Of a stretch of DNA of 64,000 nucleotides, positions 30,130 to 39,760 are shown piece by piece (the first letter of the stretch is position 1; each line of letters opens with the position of its first letter). Origin of the DNA: Acidobacteriaceae bacterium (lineage in GTDB: Bacteria; Acidobacteriota; Terriglobia; Terriglobales; Acidobacteriaceae); contig JASHQE010000039.1 of NCBI GenBank assembly GCA_030037705.1, positions 37,468-101,467 of the forward strand, read 5' to 3'. The notes below the pieces were generated by a model, which saw nothing but the letters and a program-made list of their open reading frames with translations, was not told the origin of the DNA and did no database searches. Position numbers and translations under genes: made by a program.

Positions 30130-31169
30130 ACGCCCAATGCGATGCCTTTCCGCCAGCGCCGTTGCACCGCGCCGCCGGCGAACGGAAGCACGACAAAGCA
30201 AATGAGAGTGCGGCCAGGTTCCCGCATCTCTCGATTATCTGCGTCAACTGGAACTCCCTCGAATATCTGGCCGAGTGCGTGACCAGCCTGTATGAGCACA
30301 CGCCGCGTGTGCCGTTCGAGGTGATTGTTGTAGATAATGCCTCGCCGGAGGGCGGGCTGGAGCAATTCGCCGAACAGTTTCCGCAGGTGCGACTCGTCCG
30401 GAGCGAGAAAAACCTGGGCTTTGCGGGAGCCAATAACCTGGGTTTCCGGCATTCCTTCGGACGGTACATTCTTCTTCTTAATCCAGACACCAGGATTATC
30501 GGCTCCGCTATCGACCTTATGCTTGAGCAGCTCTCCTCGCTGCCTGACGCGGGCATCGTAGGCTGCACGCTCTTAAATACGGACCTGACGGTTTCGACGA
30601 GTTCGATCCAGAGATTCCCTACGATCCTGAACCAGCTTCTCACCGCCGAGTCACTGCGCGTGCGTTTTCCCGGATTGCCGCTTTGGAATATCGCACCACT
30701 TTTTGCCGAGCAGAACGGCCCTATCAAAGTGGATGTGATTCCCGGAGCATGCATGATGTTGAAGCGCGAAGTCTTCGAGCGGGTCGGCCTGCTGACGGAA
30801 GATTACTTCATGTATGCCGAGGACATCGACCTGAATTACAAGGTAAGCAAACTCGGCCTTTCGAGCTACTATGTGGGCCGGGCGCAGATCATCCATCACG
30901 GCGGAAAGAGCAGTTCGCGCCAAAAAGTGTCGCAATGGTCCACCATCATGATTCATCGTGCGATGGTGAAATACTTTCGCTTCAGCCGTGGCAGGCTATA
31001 CGCGGCCGGCTATCGCAGCGCGATGGGATGCTCGGCTGTGCTGCGCTTGATGATTCTTGCAGCGCTGTATCCCTTTGGTGATCGGCAGGGGATTCGCTGG
31101 GCGATGGAAAAGTGGCATGCGATTCTGAGATGGTCCGTAGGCCTTGAGCAACTGGAAGCTGGCCGATAG
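30120..31169 (+). CDS. Glycosyltransferase family 2 (rhamnosyltransferase-like)
   Basis: LSIICVNWNSLEYLAECVTSLYEHTPRVPFEVIVVDNASPEGG; NPDTRI; GACMMLKREVFERVGLLTEDYFMYAEDIDL. Confidence 0.9.
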   Translation: MEINAQCDAFPPAPLHRAAGERKHDKANESAARFPHLSIICVNWNSLEYLAECVTSLYEHTPRVPFEVIVVDNASPEGGLEQFAEQFPQVRLVRSEKNLGFAGANNLGFRHSFGRYILLLNPDTRIIGSAIDLMLEQLSSLPDAGIVGCTLLNTDLTVSTSSIQRFPTILNQLLTAESLRVRFPGLPLWNIAPLFAEQNGPIKVDVIPGACMMLKREVFERVGLLTEDYFMYAEDIDLNYKVSKLGLSSYYVGRAQIIHHGGKSSSRQKVSQWSTIMIHRAMVKYFRFSRGRLYAAGYRSAMGCSAVLRLMILAALYPFGDRQGIRWAMEKWHAILRWSVGLEQLEAGR

Positions 31170-31192
31170 CAAACAGTCGGGAGAGATTTACT

Positions 31193-33118
31193 GTGTGCGG
31201 CATTTGCGGTAAGTTGAATTTTAATCGTGATGCGAAAGTATCCCCTGTGCTGGTGCGCGCGATGGCCGATACCATTGCGCACCGCGGACCGGATGACGAG
31301 GGTTACTTTATCGCTGGCCAGGTCGGGCTGGGATTCCGGCGCCTCTCCATCATCGATCTAGCCACGGGCCATCAACCGCTCTCCAACGAGGATGAAACCG
31401 TATGGATCGTATTCAACGGCGAGATTTATAACTACCAGGAACTGCGCAGTTATCTGGTCGCGAAGGGGCATGTCTTCAAAACGCATACCGACACGGAGGT
31501 CATTGTTCACCTCTACGAGGAGTTTGGTGAAGATTGCGTCGCAAAGCTGCGAGGGATGTTCGGGTTTGCGATCTGGGACAGCAAGCGCGCAAGCCTGTTT
31601 ATCGCCAGGGATCGCGTGGGCATCAAGCCCATCTACTATTGGATCTCGGATAAGTCCATCGTCTTTGCATCAGAGATCAAGGCCATCCTTGCCGATCCTG
31701 AGTTTGTGCCGGAAGTTGTTCCGGAGATGATCGACCGGTTTCTCACTTTTTACTACGTTCCTGGTGAGGAGACGTTGCTGCGCAACGTGTATAAGCTGGC
31801 TCCGGGTTGTTCGATGCTTATCCGGAATGGCAAGGCGACGATTCGACAATACTGGAACCTCAAGTTTCATCCCGTTCCATGCAGCACACGCGAGGCCGAG
31901 GAAACACTCTGCACTCTGCTTGACGAGTGCGTGCGGATGCACATGATCAGCGATGTGCCCGTGGGATTTCTTCTGAGCGGTGGTGTGGATTCGACGGCAA
32001 TGCTGGGCATGGCCGTGGGCAAGACGGATCACCCCTTGAGCAGCTTCACGCTTGGGTTTGCGAGCCCGGGACTGGCAGACGAGCGGCCATACGCGCGGCT
32101 TGCCGCAGAGCGATTTGGATCCGAGCATCATGAGATGTCGATCACCGCGCAGGAGTTCGCGGACTTTCTGCCGCGGTTTGCATGGTATATGGAAGAGCCG
32201 GTCTGTGAACCGCAGGCGGTTGCGCTCTATTACGTGACCAGATTGGCTGCGCAATACGTGAAGGTGCTGATCTCCGGAGAGGGTGGCGACGAGGCGTTCG
32301 CCGGATATTCGATTTACCGCAACCTGCTGTGGCTTGAGCGGTTCAAGAAAGCGATTTGGCCGCTCAAAGGAGCGCTGTCCTCCGCGCTTTCGCGCATGAA
32401 TGCGGCGCACCCTTCACACCGGCTGGAAAAATACGGACCGTTGCTGAGGATGCCGTTCCAGTCCTATTACTACAGCCGCACTTCCAGCCCGAGCCGCTAT
32501 TTCAACGCACACGGGGACGATTTATATACAAACGACTTCTCGACGCGTCATGTGGATCGCGCGTTCTCTACCGAGCCGGCGACGCGCTATATGACCGATG
32601 GCGCGGCACGCGGCATTGTGAACCGAATGCTGTACGTCGACACGAAGACCTCGTTGCCGGATGATCTTCTGCTGAAAGCGGACAAAATGACGATGGCCAA
32701 CTCGGTTGAGCTGCGCGTGCCGTTTCTCGATCATAAGTTTCTTGAGTTTGCCGCATCGCTGCCCGAAAACATGAAGGTTCACGGCTTTACAACGAAGTAT
32801 CTCGCCAAAGTAGCGCTGCGCGATAAGGTGCCGGTAGAGATCCTGCGGCGCAAAAAAGTCGGTTTCCCGGTTCCATATGAATTGTGGATGCGGAATGAAT
32901 TGAAGGATTGGGTGCACGACATTCTGCTGGATAGCCAGGCACTGAACCGGGGCTACTTCAGCAAAAAATCGCTTGAACACCTGATTGATCAGGATCGCGA
33001 ACATCGGATCTATCCCAAGGAGATTCTTTCTCTGGTATCGCTCGAACTTTGGCATCGCTCCTTTGTGAGCGGAACGAGAAACGCGGCTCCAGCCGCTCAT
33101 CCTGTGGCTGCTCTCTAG
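31193..33118 (+). CDS. asnB: Asparagine synthase (glutamine-hydrolysing) / EPS-associated amidotransferase
   Basis: GTG start then CGICGKLNF (class II Gln amidotransferase Cys); HRGPDDEG; SGGVDSTA PP-loop; SGEGGDEAFAGY. Confidence 0.92.
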   Translation: MCGICGKLNFNRDAKVSPVLVRAMADTIAHRGPDDEGYFIAGQVGLGFRRLSIIDLATGHQPLSNEDETVWIVFNGEIYNYQELRSYLVAKGHVFKTHTDTEVIVHLYEEFGEDCVAKLRGMFGFAIWDSKRASLFIARDRVGIKPIYYWISDKSIVFASEIKAILADPEFVPEVVPEMIDRFLTFYYVPGEETLLRNVYKLAPGCSMLIRNGKATIRQYWNLKFHPVPCSTREAEETLCTLLDECVRMHMISDVPVGFLLSGGVDSTAMLGMAVGKTDHPLSSFTLGFASPGLADERPYARLAAERFGSEHHEMSITAQEFADFLPRFAWYMEEPVCEPQAVALYYVTRLAAQYVKVLISGEGGDEAFAGYSIYRNLLWLERFKKAIWPLKGALSSALSRMNAAHPSHRLEKYGPLLRMPFQSYYYSRTSSPSRYFNAHGDDLYTNDFSTRHVDRAFSTEPATRYMTDGAARGIVNRMLYVDTKTSLPDDLLLKADKMTMANSVELRVPFLDHKFLEFAASLPENMKVHGFTTKYLAKVALRDKVPVEILRRKKVGFPVPYELWMRNELKDWVHDILLDSQALNRGYFSKKSLEHLIDQDREHRIYPKEILSLVSLELWHRSFVSGTRNAAPAAHPVAAL

Positions 33119-33154
33119 AGCGAAGACCACCAGACAGCCTGCGGCGAACAAGCT

Positions 33155-34981
33155 ATGTACGAGACAGAAGCGAATCGGCAAAAAGAATCGCGCGACCAGA
33201 TTCCGTCTGACGTTCTTGCGTGCTTTGCAGAACTCAAGGGAGTGGTAGCGCGCCGCACGGTGCTTCCATGGAGCGAGCACTGCACCGAGTGCGTCTGGCC
33301 CAGCTGTTATACCACCTGCGATCTGTATAGCGCGCGTGAAGACGGCCGGTGCCGTCGATTCGTGGATGGCATGGTTCGTATTGATTGTCCGGAATCTTTG
33401 AATGCTTATCTTGTGAAGGTCACCTTCAAGCGGTGGGCAAAGTTGTGGACGCCCGGAAATATCCGGCTTCGCTCCTTCGCGAGCGCGCTGCGCGCAGAAA
33501 GCCGCGATTACCGCATTGGATCAACGCTCAACGCATTGCCTTTGCCCAAGACGATTCGCACGCTCGCGACCGGAAAGCGATATAGCCTGAAGAAGAGGCT
33601 TGCGTATCGCGCACATGCCGACACAACACTGCCCAATTTTTTCATGCTGGAATGCTACAACCCAGGCGCTGACGCTGTCAGTCTTTCGTTCACTATTCGT
33701 TCCGTGGGCGAGATGGTGACGATCCCGTTTCAGAAGCTGATCGAGCTTGCTCCCGGTTTTCATCGCGTGCGTATTCCATGCAATGAGATCGCGGCGATCG
33801 TTGATCTGCATCACCCGTTCAACGTAGAGATTATTCCCAATGGCGAGGCGGACGGAATCACTCTGATTTTTGGATTGACTGATTTTGTTCAGGAGATGCC
33901 GCGACCGACGGCAAACGAAAAGACCGGCACAGACAATACGCAGCCGAAGATCAAGTGCGTTATCTGGGATCTCGATAATACGCTATGGGACGGAATCCTG
34001 ATCGAGGACGGGGCTGAGAAGCTTAGACTGAAGCCGGGAATCCGCGAAACGCTTCAGGCGCTGGATGAGCGCGGCATTCTTCTTTCGGTTGCGAGCAAGA
34101 ATAATCGTGACGAGGCTTGGGCAGTCCTCAAGCAGATGAGGCTCGATGAGTTGTTTCTGGCTCCGCAGATCTCCTGGGGCCCGAAGAGCGAGGCCATTCG
34201 CGAGATTGCGCATCGGCTGAATATTGGACTTGATACGTTTCTCTTCGTGGATGACTCTACCTTCGAGCGGCAGGAAGTAGCTTCCGCTCTTCCGGAGGTG
34301 CGGGTTCTCGACGCCCTGAGATTCGAAGAGATACTGGACCTCGAGGAGTGCAAGGTGCCTGCAACGGCGGAGAGCCGCGAGCGGCGCAAGATGTATCAGG
34401 TGGAGGCGGAAAGACAAAACCGCGCCTCTGGTTTTGCTGGCGACTACGTGGCGTTTTTGCGCGACTGCGAGATCCGCATCAACATTCTCCCGCTTGCCGA
34501 CGAAAACCTGGAGCGAGTGCATGAACTGACGCAGCGCACCAACCAGATGAATTTCTCAGGCAACCGGTATGACCGGGATAAACTTCGCCAGGTGCTCGCG
34601 ACACCGTGGCTTGATGCGTATGTGCTCGAGGTGGAAGACCGGTTCGGCAGCTACGGCATGGTGGGCTTCTGCATTGTAGACAGCCGGGAGCCGTTGATGA
34701 CCGATCTGATGTTCAGTTGCCGCATTCAGTCGAAGCGCGTAGAGCACGCATTTCTGGCTTGGTTGATTCAACGGTATAGAGGCACGCCCGGCAAAGATAT
34801 GTGGGCCAGCTACCGCAAGACGGAGAAGAATGCCCCTTCGGGGAGGGTGTTTGCGGATATTGGCATGGAAGAGGTTGAGATCGTGAACGGGGTTTCGCGG
34901 TTGGTGTTCCGCAAAGACGCAGTGATTCCGGACGACGGCGTTGTGACGATCAATGCGCAAACGCCGGCGGCCGTTGCGTAA
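33155..34981 (+). CDS. HAD-IIIC/FkbH-like protein with Cys-rich N-terminal domain
   Basis: HAD motif VIWDLDNTLWDG, SVASKNNRDEAW, FVDDSTFERQEV; N-terminal CTECVWPSCYTTCDLYSAREDGRC. Confidence 0.85.
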   Translation: MYETEANRQKESRDQIPSDVLACFAELKGVVARRTVLPWSEHCTECVWPSCYTTCDLYSAREDGRCRRFVDGMVRIDCPESLNAYLVKVTFKRWAKLWTPGNIRLRSFASALRAESRDYRIGSTLNALPLPKTIRTLATGKRYSLKKRLAYRAHADTTLPNFFMLECYNPGADAVSLSFTIRSVGEMVTIPFQKLIELAPGFHRVRIPCNEIAAIVDLHHPFNVEIIPNGEADGITLIFGLTDFVQEMPRPTANEKTGTDNTQPKIKCVIWDLDNTLWDGILIEDGAEKLRLKPGIRETLQALDERGILLSVASKNNRDEAWAVLKQMRLDELFLAPQISWGPKSEAIREIAHRLNIGLDTFLFVDDSTFERQEVASALPEVRVLDALRFEEILDLEECKVPATAESRERRKMYQVEAERQNRASGFAGDYVAFLRDCEIRINILPLADENLERVHELTQRTNQMNFSGNRYDRDKLRQVLATPWLDAYVLEVEDRFGSYGMVGFCIVDSREPLMTDLMFSCRIQSKRVEHAFLAWLIQRYRGTPGKDMWASYRKTEKNAPSGRVFADIGMEEVEIVNGVSRLVFRKDAVIPDDGVVTINAQTPAAVA

Positions 34982-34984
34982 GTC

Positions 34985-35734
34985 ATGGGCCTGCGTTCGC
35001 AGCTAGGTAAGATCAGGGCAACGTACCTCAGCTCACGGTGCAGGCGGACCGTTGCACTCGGGAACCTGGGGCCGATCGTAACCTTTACCTTCGATGATTT
35101 TCCAAGGACGGCGCTGACCGCAGGAGCCACGATCCTTGAGCGGTTCGGTGCGCGGGCTACGTATTATGTTGCGATGGGATTGATGGATAGCGAAAATCGT
35201 CTCGGCGAGCAGTTTCACCGCGACGATCTCCATACTCTGGCCGGGCGCGGGCATGAGATAGCCCTTCACGGATTCAAGCACCTGTCGGCCAGGAGGACCC
35301 CGGTAGAGAAATTTGCAGACGATGTGGCCGAGGGCAGACGGGCAATTCAGGAGTGCATTCCGGCAGGCGCATCGAATAACTTCGCGTATCCGTACGGCGA
35401 AGCGACTTTAGCAACCAAGCACCGGCTTGGCCCAAATTTAGCAAGCTCGCGAGGAACAATTGGGGGACTCAACGGACCCGAAGTGGATCTGAATCTGCTG
35501 CGCGCGAATTCCTTGTACGGGGACGAAGAACAAGTGGGGCGGGCGCGCCGGCTCATTCTCAGAAATCAGGTAGAAAAGTCCTGGTTAATCTTCTATTCGC
35601 ACGACGTTGCGGAAAAGCCTTCGCCTTACGGCTGCACACCTTTGCTGCTGCAAGAGACCGTTGCCTTCGCCGTGGCTCAGGGCGCACGGTTGATGACCGT
35701 CGCCGATGTGGTGACGAAACTGCAAGCGGTGTAG
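34985..35734 (+). CDS. Polysaccharide deacetylase (NodB/CE4)
   Basis: VTFTFDDFPRTALTAGATILERFGARATYYV; HGFKH; FAYPYGEA. Confidence 0.87.
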   Translation: MGLRSQLGKIRATYLSSRCRRTVALGNLGPIVTFTFDDFPRTALTAGATILERFGARATYYVAMGLMDSENRLGEQFHRDDLHTLAGRGHEIALHGFKHLSARRTPVEKFADDVAEGRRAIQECIPAGASNNFAYPYGEATLATKHRLGPNLASSRGTIGGLNGPEVDLNLLRANSLYGDEEQVGRARRLILRNQVEKSWLIFYSHDVAEKPSPYGCTPLLLQETVAFAVAQGARLMTVADVVTKLQAV

Positions 35735-35821
35735 AAGCGCAGGAACAGATCATTTCAACCGCTGCCCTATTTTCAGACTTGTTGTTGTAGTTCAGCCTTG
35801 TTCAATTAGGATCGTTGCTCT

Positions 35822-36931
35822 ATGCACATTCTTCATGTAGTGGGAGCCAGACCGAATTTCATGAAAGCGGCACCGGTGCTTCGGGCGCTCGGAAAGCGAA
35901 TGCATGTTCGCCAGAGCCTGGTTCATACGGGACAGCACTATGACGTGAATATGTCCGATGTGTTCTTTCGTCAACTCGGCATTCCCACTCCGGATGTGAA
36001 TTTAGGAGTTGGTTCGGGGAGCCATGCGCGACAGACCGCTGAGATCATGAACGGGCTGGAAGGCGTGATGCTGGAGCGCAAGCCGGACGTCGTTCTGGTG
36101 TATGGAGATGTGAACTCGACCGTGGCGGCTGCACTGGTGTGCGCCAAGCTGCTCATTACCGTAGCTCATGTCGAAGCGGGGCTGCGTTCGTTCGACAGGA
36201 CAATGCCGGAAGAAGTGAACCGCATCGTCACCGACCAGCTTGCCGATATTCTGCTCACTCCATCCGAAGATGGCGATCGCAATCTTCGCGCTGAAGGCAT
36301 CGCGGCCGAAAAGATTCATCGAGTCGGAAACGTCATGATTGACTCGCTGGTAGAGCTTTTGCCGGCTACGGCCGACGTTCCCAGGAATGGCTTAGCGGAT
36401 CAGTACGCTCTGGTTACGCTGCACCGGCCGTCGAATGTCGACGACAGCGCAACGCTCAATGGAATTATCGAGATGCTCGTGGAACTGAGCGCCGCTATCC
36501 AGGTCGTTTTTCCCGTGCATCCCCGAACGCGCCAGCGCATGGAGACGCTCACAGCCGATTTCTCTCGCCTTCACTTGCTTGAGCCGCTGCCGTACATCGA
36601 ATTTCTAGCTCTGCAAAAAAACGCGACCGTCGTGATCACTGACTCCGGAGGAATTCAGGAAGAAACAACGTATCTTGGTGTGCCCTGCCTGACCATGCGC
36701 GATAACACCGAGCGCCCGATTACAGTGGAGATGGGCACTAACATCCTGATTGGGCAGAGCGGGCGCAGGCTGCTCGACGAGGTACAACGAATTCTTCGCG
36801 GCGAGGCAAAGGTGGGAGTGGTTCCGCCTCTATGGGACGGCTATACTGGCGAAAGAATCGCAGAAATCCTCTGCGGCGCAGGCGCGGATTTTACTGGGGC
36901 CTCTGCAGGCGTGCGGATGGCCGGTCGCTGA
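35822..36931 (+). CDS. wecB: Non-hydrolysing UDP-N-acetylglucosamine 2-epimerase (WecB/WbpI-like)
   Basis: ILHVVGARPNFMKAAPVLRAL; VYGDVNSTVAAALVCAKL; HVEAGLRSFDRTMPEEVNRIVTD; GGIQEETTYLGVPCLTMRDNTERP. Confidence 0.92.
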   Translation: MHILHVVGARPNFMKAAPVLRALGKRMHVRQSLVHTGQHYDVNMSDVFFRQLGIPTPDVNLGVGSGSHARQTAEIMNGLEGVMLERKPDVVLVYGDVNSTVAAALVCAKLLITVAHVEAGLRSFDRTMPEEVNRIVTDQLADILLTPSEDGDRNLRAEGIAAEKIHRVGNVMIDSLVELLPATADVPRNGLADQYALVTLHRPSNVDDSATLNGIIEMLVELSAAIQVVFPVHPRTRQRMETLTADFSRLHLLEPLPYIEFLALQKNATVVITDSGGIQEETTYLGVPCLTMRDNTERPITVEMGTNILIGQSGRRLLDEVQRILRGEAKVGVVPPLWDGYTGERIAEILCGAGADFTGASAGVRMAGR

Positions 36932-36997
36932 TTGGCATTCGCTCTGCGCACAATCGGATTCCAGAGTCTTGTTCCCTAACGTCCAAGCAAATTCCCT

Positions 36998-37720
36998 ATG
37001 ACTACCGGTAAATCCCGCATCCGCTTTGAAGATCCGCTTACCTATTTAAGCCGGTTCATCTCCAGGCTCTACAGTTGGTGGATTTCTACGATGTATCCCT
37101 TCGCGTCTCGCGGAAAAAAGCTCACGTTTCATTTTCCATTCCGATTGGATAGGAGGGAAGCTAACCAGATCAGCCTGGGAAATTCGATCACGATTGGAAA
37201 GGATGCCTGGCTGAATACCGTGGGTGAGAACCACGGTGAGGTAAAGATCGTGATCGAAGATCATTGCAATATTGGTGCGCGCGATATTTTTTCCGCCAGA
37301 AATTCGATTCATATTGAGCGCGACGTGATGATTGCTACATCCGTTTTGATCCAGGATCACCACCATGCCTATGAAGACATCACGCTGCCGATTAGTCATC
37401 AAGGAGTAACACCCGGGGGCCGCATCCGGATTGGGCAGGGCTCGTGGATTGGCCAGGGTGCAGCCATCGTCTGCAATGAAGGAGAACTGGTGATCGGCGC
37501 GAACTGCGTAATTGGATCAAATGCACTGGTGACCAGAAGCTACCCGCCGAACTCGGTGATCATCGGAAATCCGGCGAGGCTTGCAAGGCAGTTTAACCCC
37601 GCTAAGGGAGCCTGGGTTGGCGGCGAGGCCGGACGTACCATTGCGGCGGATGCGCCCCGTCCGAGTGCTGGCGGAAAAACGATCGATGCACTGCAAAACG
37701 CAGTGCCGGCTGCCGATTGA
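36998..37720 (+). CDS. Hexapeptide-repeat acyltransferase
   Basis: IGKDAWLNT...IEDHCNIGARDIFSARNSIHIERDVMIATSVLIQDHHHAYED; IGQGSWIGQGAAIVCN. Confidence 0.85.
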   Translation: MTTGKSRIRFEDPLTYLSRFISRLYSWWISTMYPFASRGKKLTFHFPFRLDRREANQISLGNSITIGKDAWLNTVGENHGEVKIVIEDHCNIGARDIFSARNSIHIERDVMIATSVLIQDHHHAYEDITLPISHQGVTPGGRIRIGQGSWIGQGAAIVCNEGELVIGANCVIGSNALVTRSYPPNSVIIGNPARLARQFNPAKGAWVGGEAGRTIAADAPRPSAGGKTIDALQNAVPAAD

Positions 37721-37751
37721 CAGGGAAACGATTCTTCGATTCAGGTCAGAA

Positions 37752-39482
37752 ATGAAGTTAGTTGAAGCGCTCAATATCACCAGAGCAATGCAGCAACGGA
37801 AGCTTCCTATGCTTCGCTGCTTTCTTGCGACCGGATTCAACGCTCTGCACCTGAAGACGTTTCTTGCCGCGGAACTGAGCCTTGTCTTTGCTGAACAGAA
37901 GATCGAAGTGCTGGACGGACTTTACGGAGACCTGCTCGGCAACATTGACCGGCTGGCCAAGAGCGATTGCGAAATCGGTGTCGTGCTGATCGAATGGTCC
38001 GATCTCGATCCGCGGCTCGGGATTCGCAGCACGGCGCGATGGACTGCGAACGAACTCAAGAACATCGTGACGACGGCGAAGGCGCGGGCTGCGCAGATGC
38101 AAAGAACGATTGAAGAAGCCAGCCAACACGCACCCGTGGTGGCATGCCTGCCGACGTTGCCGCTTCTGCCCTTCTCATTTACTCCGAGCTGCCAATCCGG
38201 TTCATGGGATGTGGAACTCCGCGGCATCATGCAGTCTCTAAGCTCTGTACTCGCTGAGAGTGGTCAGGTTCGCGTTCTTAACGCACAGCGTCTCGATCTG
38301 GATTCCCCACTTAAAGATCGCCACGATATTGAATCGGAAGGACTCAGCGGGTTTCCGTATCGCCTGCCCCATGCGTCAGCCGTAGCCGGTTTGATTGCTC
38401 GTCTTGCGCAGCGGCCGGTTCCAAAGAAGGGACTGATTACGGATCTCGACGAGACGGTGTGGAGCGGCATTCTGGGCGAGAATGGCGTCGACGGAATCTC
38501 CTGGGATCTGGAACACCATAGCCAGATGCATGCTCTCTATCAGCGGTTTCTGGGCGCATTGATGAGCGAAGGTGTGATGGTGGCAGTTGCCAGTAAGAAC
38601 GATCCTGAGCTGGTGGAGCAGGCTTTGCAGCGCAGCGATCTTGCTGTTTCTGCAGGAGGCATTTTCCCCATCGAGGCCAATTGGAAGCCTAAGTCGCAGT
38701 CGGTCTCGCGTATTCTCGAAACCTGGAATGTAGGAGCGGATTCAGTGGTGTTCATTGACGATAGCCCACTTGAACTGGCGGAAGTAAAGGCCGCACATCC
38801 GCAGATCGAATGCCTGCAGTTTCCAACCGGAGACAGCGCAGCGATTTACGAGCTCATCGTCAGGCTGCGTGACCTATTCGGCAGGAGTGCGGTCTCTGAA
38901 GAGGATTCGATTCGCGTCGAGAGCATCCGGAGGTCGCAGGCCGGCATGGCCTTGCGCGGGACACCCGCACTGGAGGAATTTCTCGAACAGGCGGAAGCCG
39001 AGGTCAGTTTTAACCTCTCCAAAACGCCGCTTGATCCGCGAGCCTTCGATCTTGTCAACAAGACGAACCAGTTCAACCTGAACGGCAACCGCTATACAGA
39101 AGCGAACTGGAAGAAATTTCTTGACGATCCGGCAAGCTTTCTGATGGTCGTTTCGTATCAGGATAAGTTTGGGCCGCTGGGAAAAATTGCGGTGGTCGCC
39201 GGTGGGTACAGAGAAAGAAAGCTGATGGTCCACACGTGGGTCATGAGCTGCCGGGCGTTTTCGCGCCAGATTGAATACCGGTGCCTGGCCGAGCTGGTTG
39301 CGCGATTTGATTTCGACGAGATTGAGTTTGCTTATCAACAGACGGAGAGGAACGGGCCTCTCCGTGAATTCCTCAGCGAGATATTGAAGACACCTCCCTC
39401 GCCGAACTGCGTGATGGCCCGGAGGGAGATGGAAGACCGCTTGGAATTTGTGATGAAGCCGCAGGAGGTTAGTAATGGATGA
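37752..39482 (+). CDS. HAD-IIIC family protein (FkbH) with SGNH-like N-terminus
   Basis: GLITDLDETVWSGILGENG; VAVASKNDPELVEQAL; VVFIDDSPLELAEVKAAHP; NKTNQFNLNGNRY. Start ATG 37752. Confidence 0.88.
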   Translation: MKLVEALNITRAMQQRKLPMLRCFLATGFNALHLKTFLAAELSLVFAEQKIEVLDGLYGDLLGNIDRLAKSDCEIGVVLIEWSDLDPRLGIRSTARWTANELKNIVTTAKARAAQMQRTIEEASQHAPVVACLPTLPLLPFSFTPSCQSGSWDVELRGIMQSLSSVLAESGQVRVLNAQRLDLDSPLKDRHDIESEGLSGFPYRLPHASAVAGLIARLAQRPVPKKGLITDLDETVWSGILGENGVDGISWDLEHHSQMHALYQRFLGALMSEGVMVAVASKNDPELVEQALQRSDLAVSAGGIFPIEANWKPKSQSVSRILETWNVGADSVVFIDDSPLELAEVKAAHPQIECLQFPTGDSAAIYELIVRLRDLFGRSAVSEEDSIRVESIRRSQAGMALRGTPALEEFLEQAEAEVSFNLSKTPLDPRAFDLVNKTNQFNLNGNRYTEANWKKFLDDPASFLMVVSYQDKFGPLGKIAVVAGGYRERKLMVHTWVMSCRAFSRQIEYRCLAELVARFDFDEIEFAYQQTERNGPLREFLSEILKTPPSPNCVMARREMEDRLEFVMKPQEVSNG

Positions 39483-39723
39483 GCAGCAGGCGCGCCTGGC
39501 GAACTGCTTTCTGGCAGTTTTTCCGGATTTGAGCGCAGACGAGATCAGCAGCGCAACATCGGCCACCGTGCCAAGCTGGGATTCTGTGGCCGGAGTTACG
39601 CTTCTGGCAGTCGTTGAGGAGGAGTTTGGCATCGCTCTCGAAACGGACGACCTGTCGCGGTTTGATTCGTTTCAAGATTTTTTAACGTATCTCCGGCAAA
39701 CGGAAGTTGGCGAGCGGAGCTGA
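39475..39723 (+). CDS. Acyl carrier protein
   Basis: 82 aa; phosphopantetheine-site-like WDSVAGVTLLAVVEEEFGIAL; overlaps the FkbH stop. Confidence 0.82.
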   Translation: MDEQQARLANCFLAVFPDLSADEISSATSATVPSWDSVAGVTLLAVVEEEFGIALETDDLSRFDSFQDFLTYLRQTEVGERS

Positions 39724-39760
39724 CGAGGCGCAAGGCACCTCGTTCCGAATCGAAGCAGCT

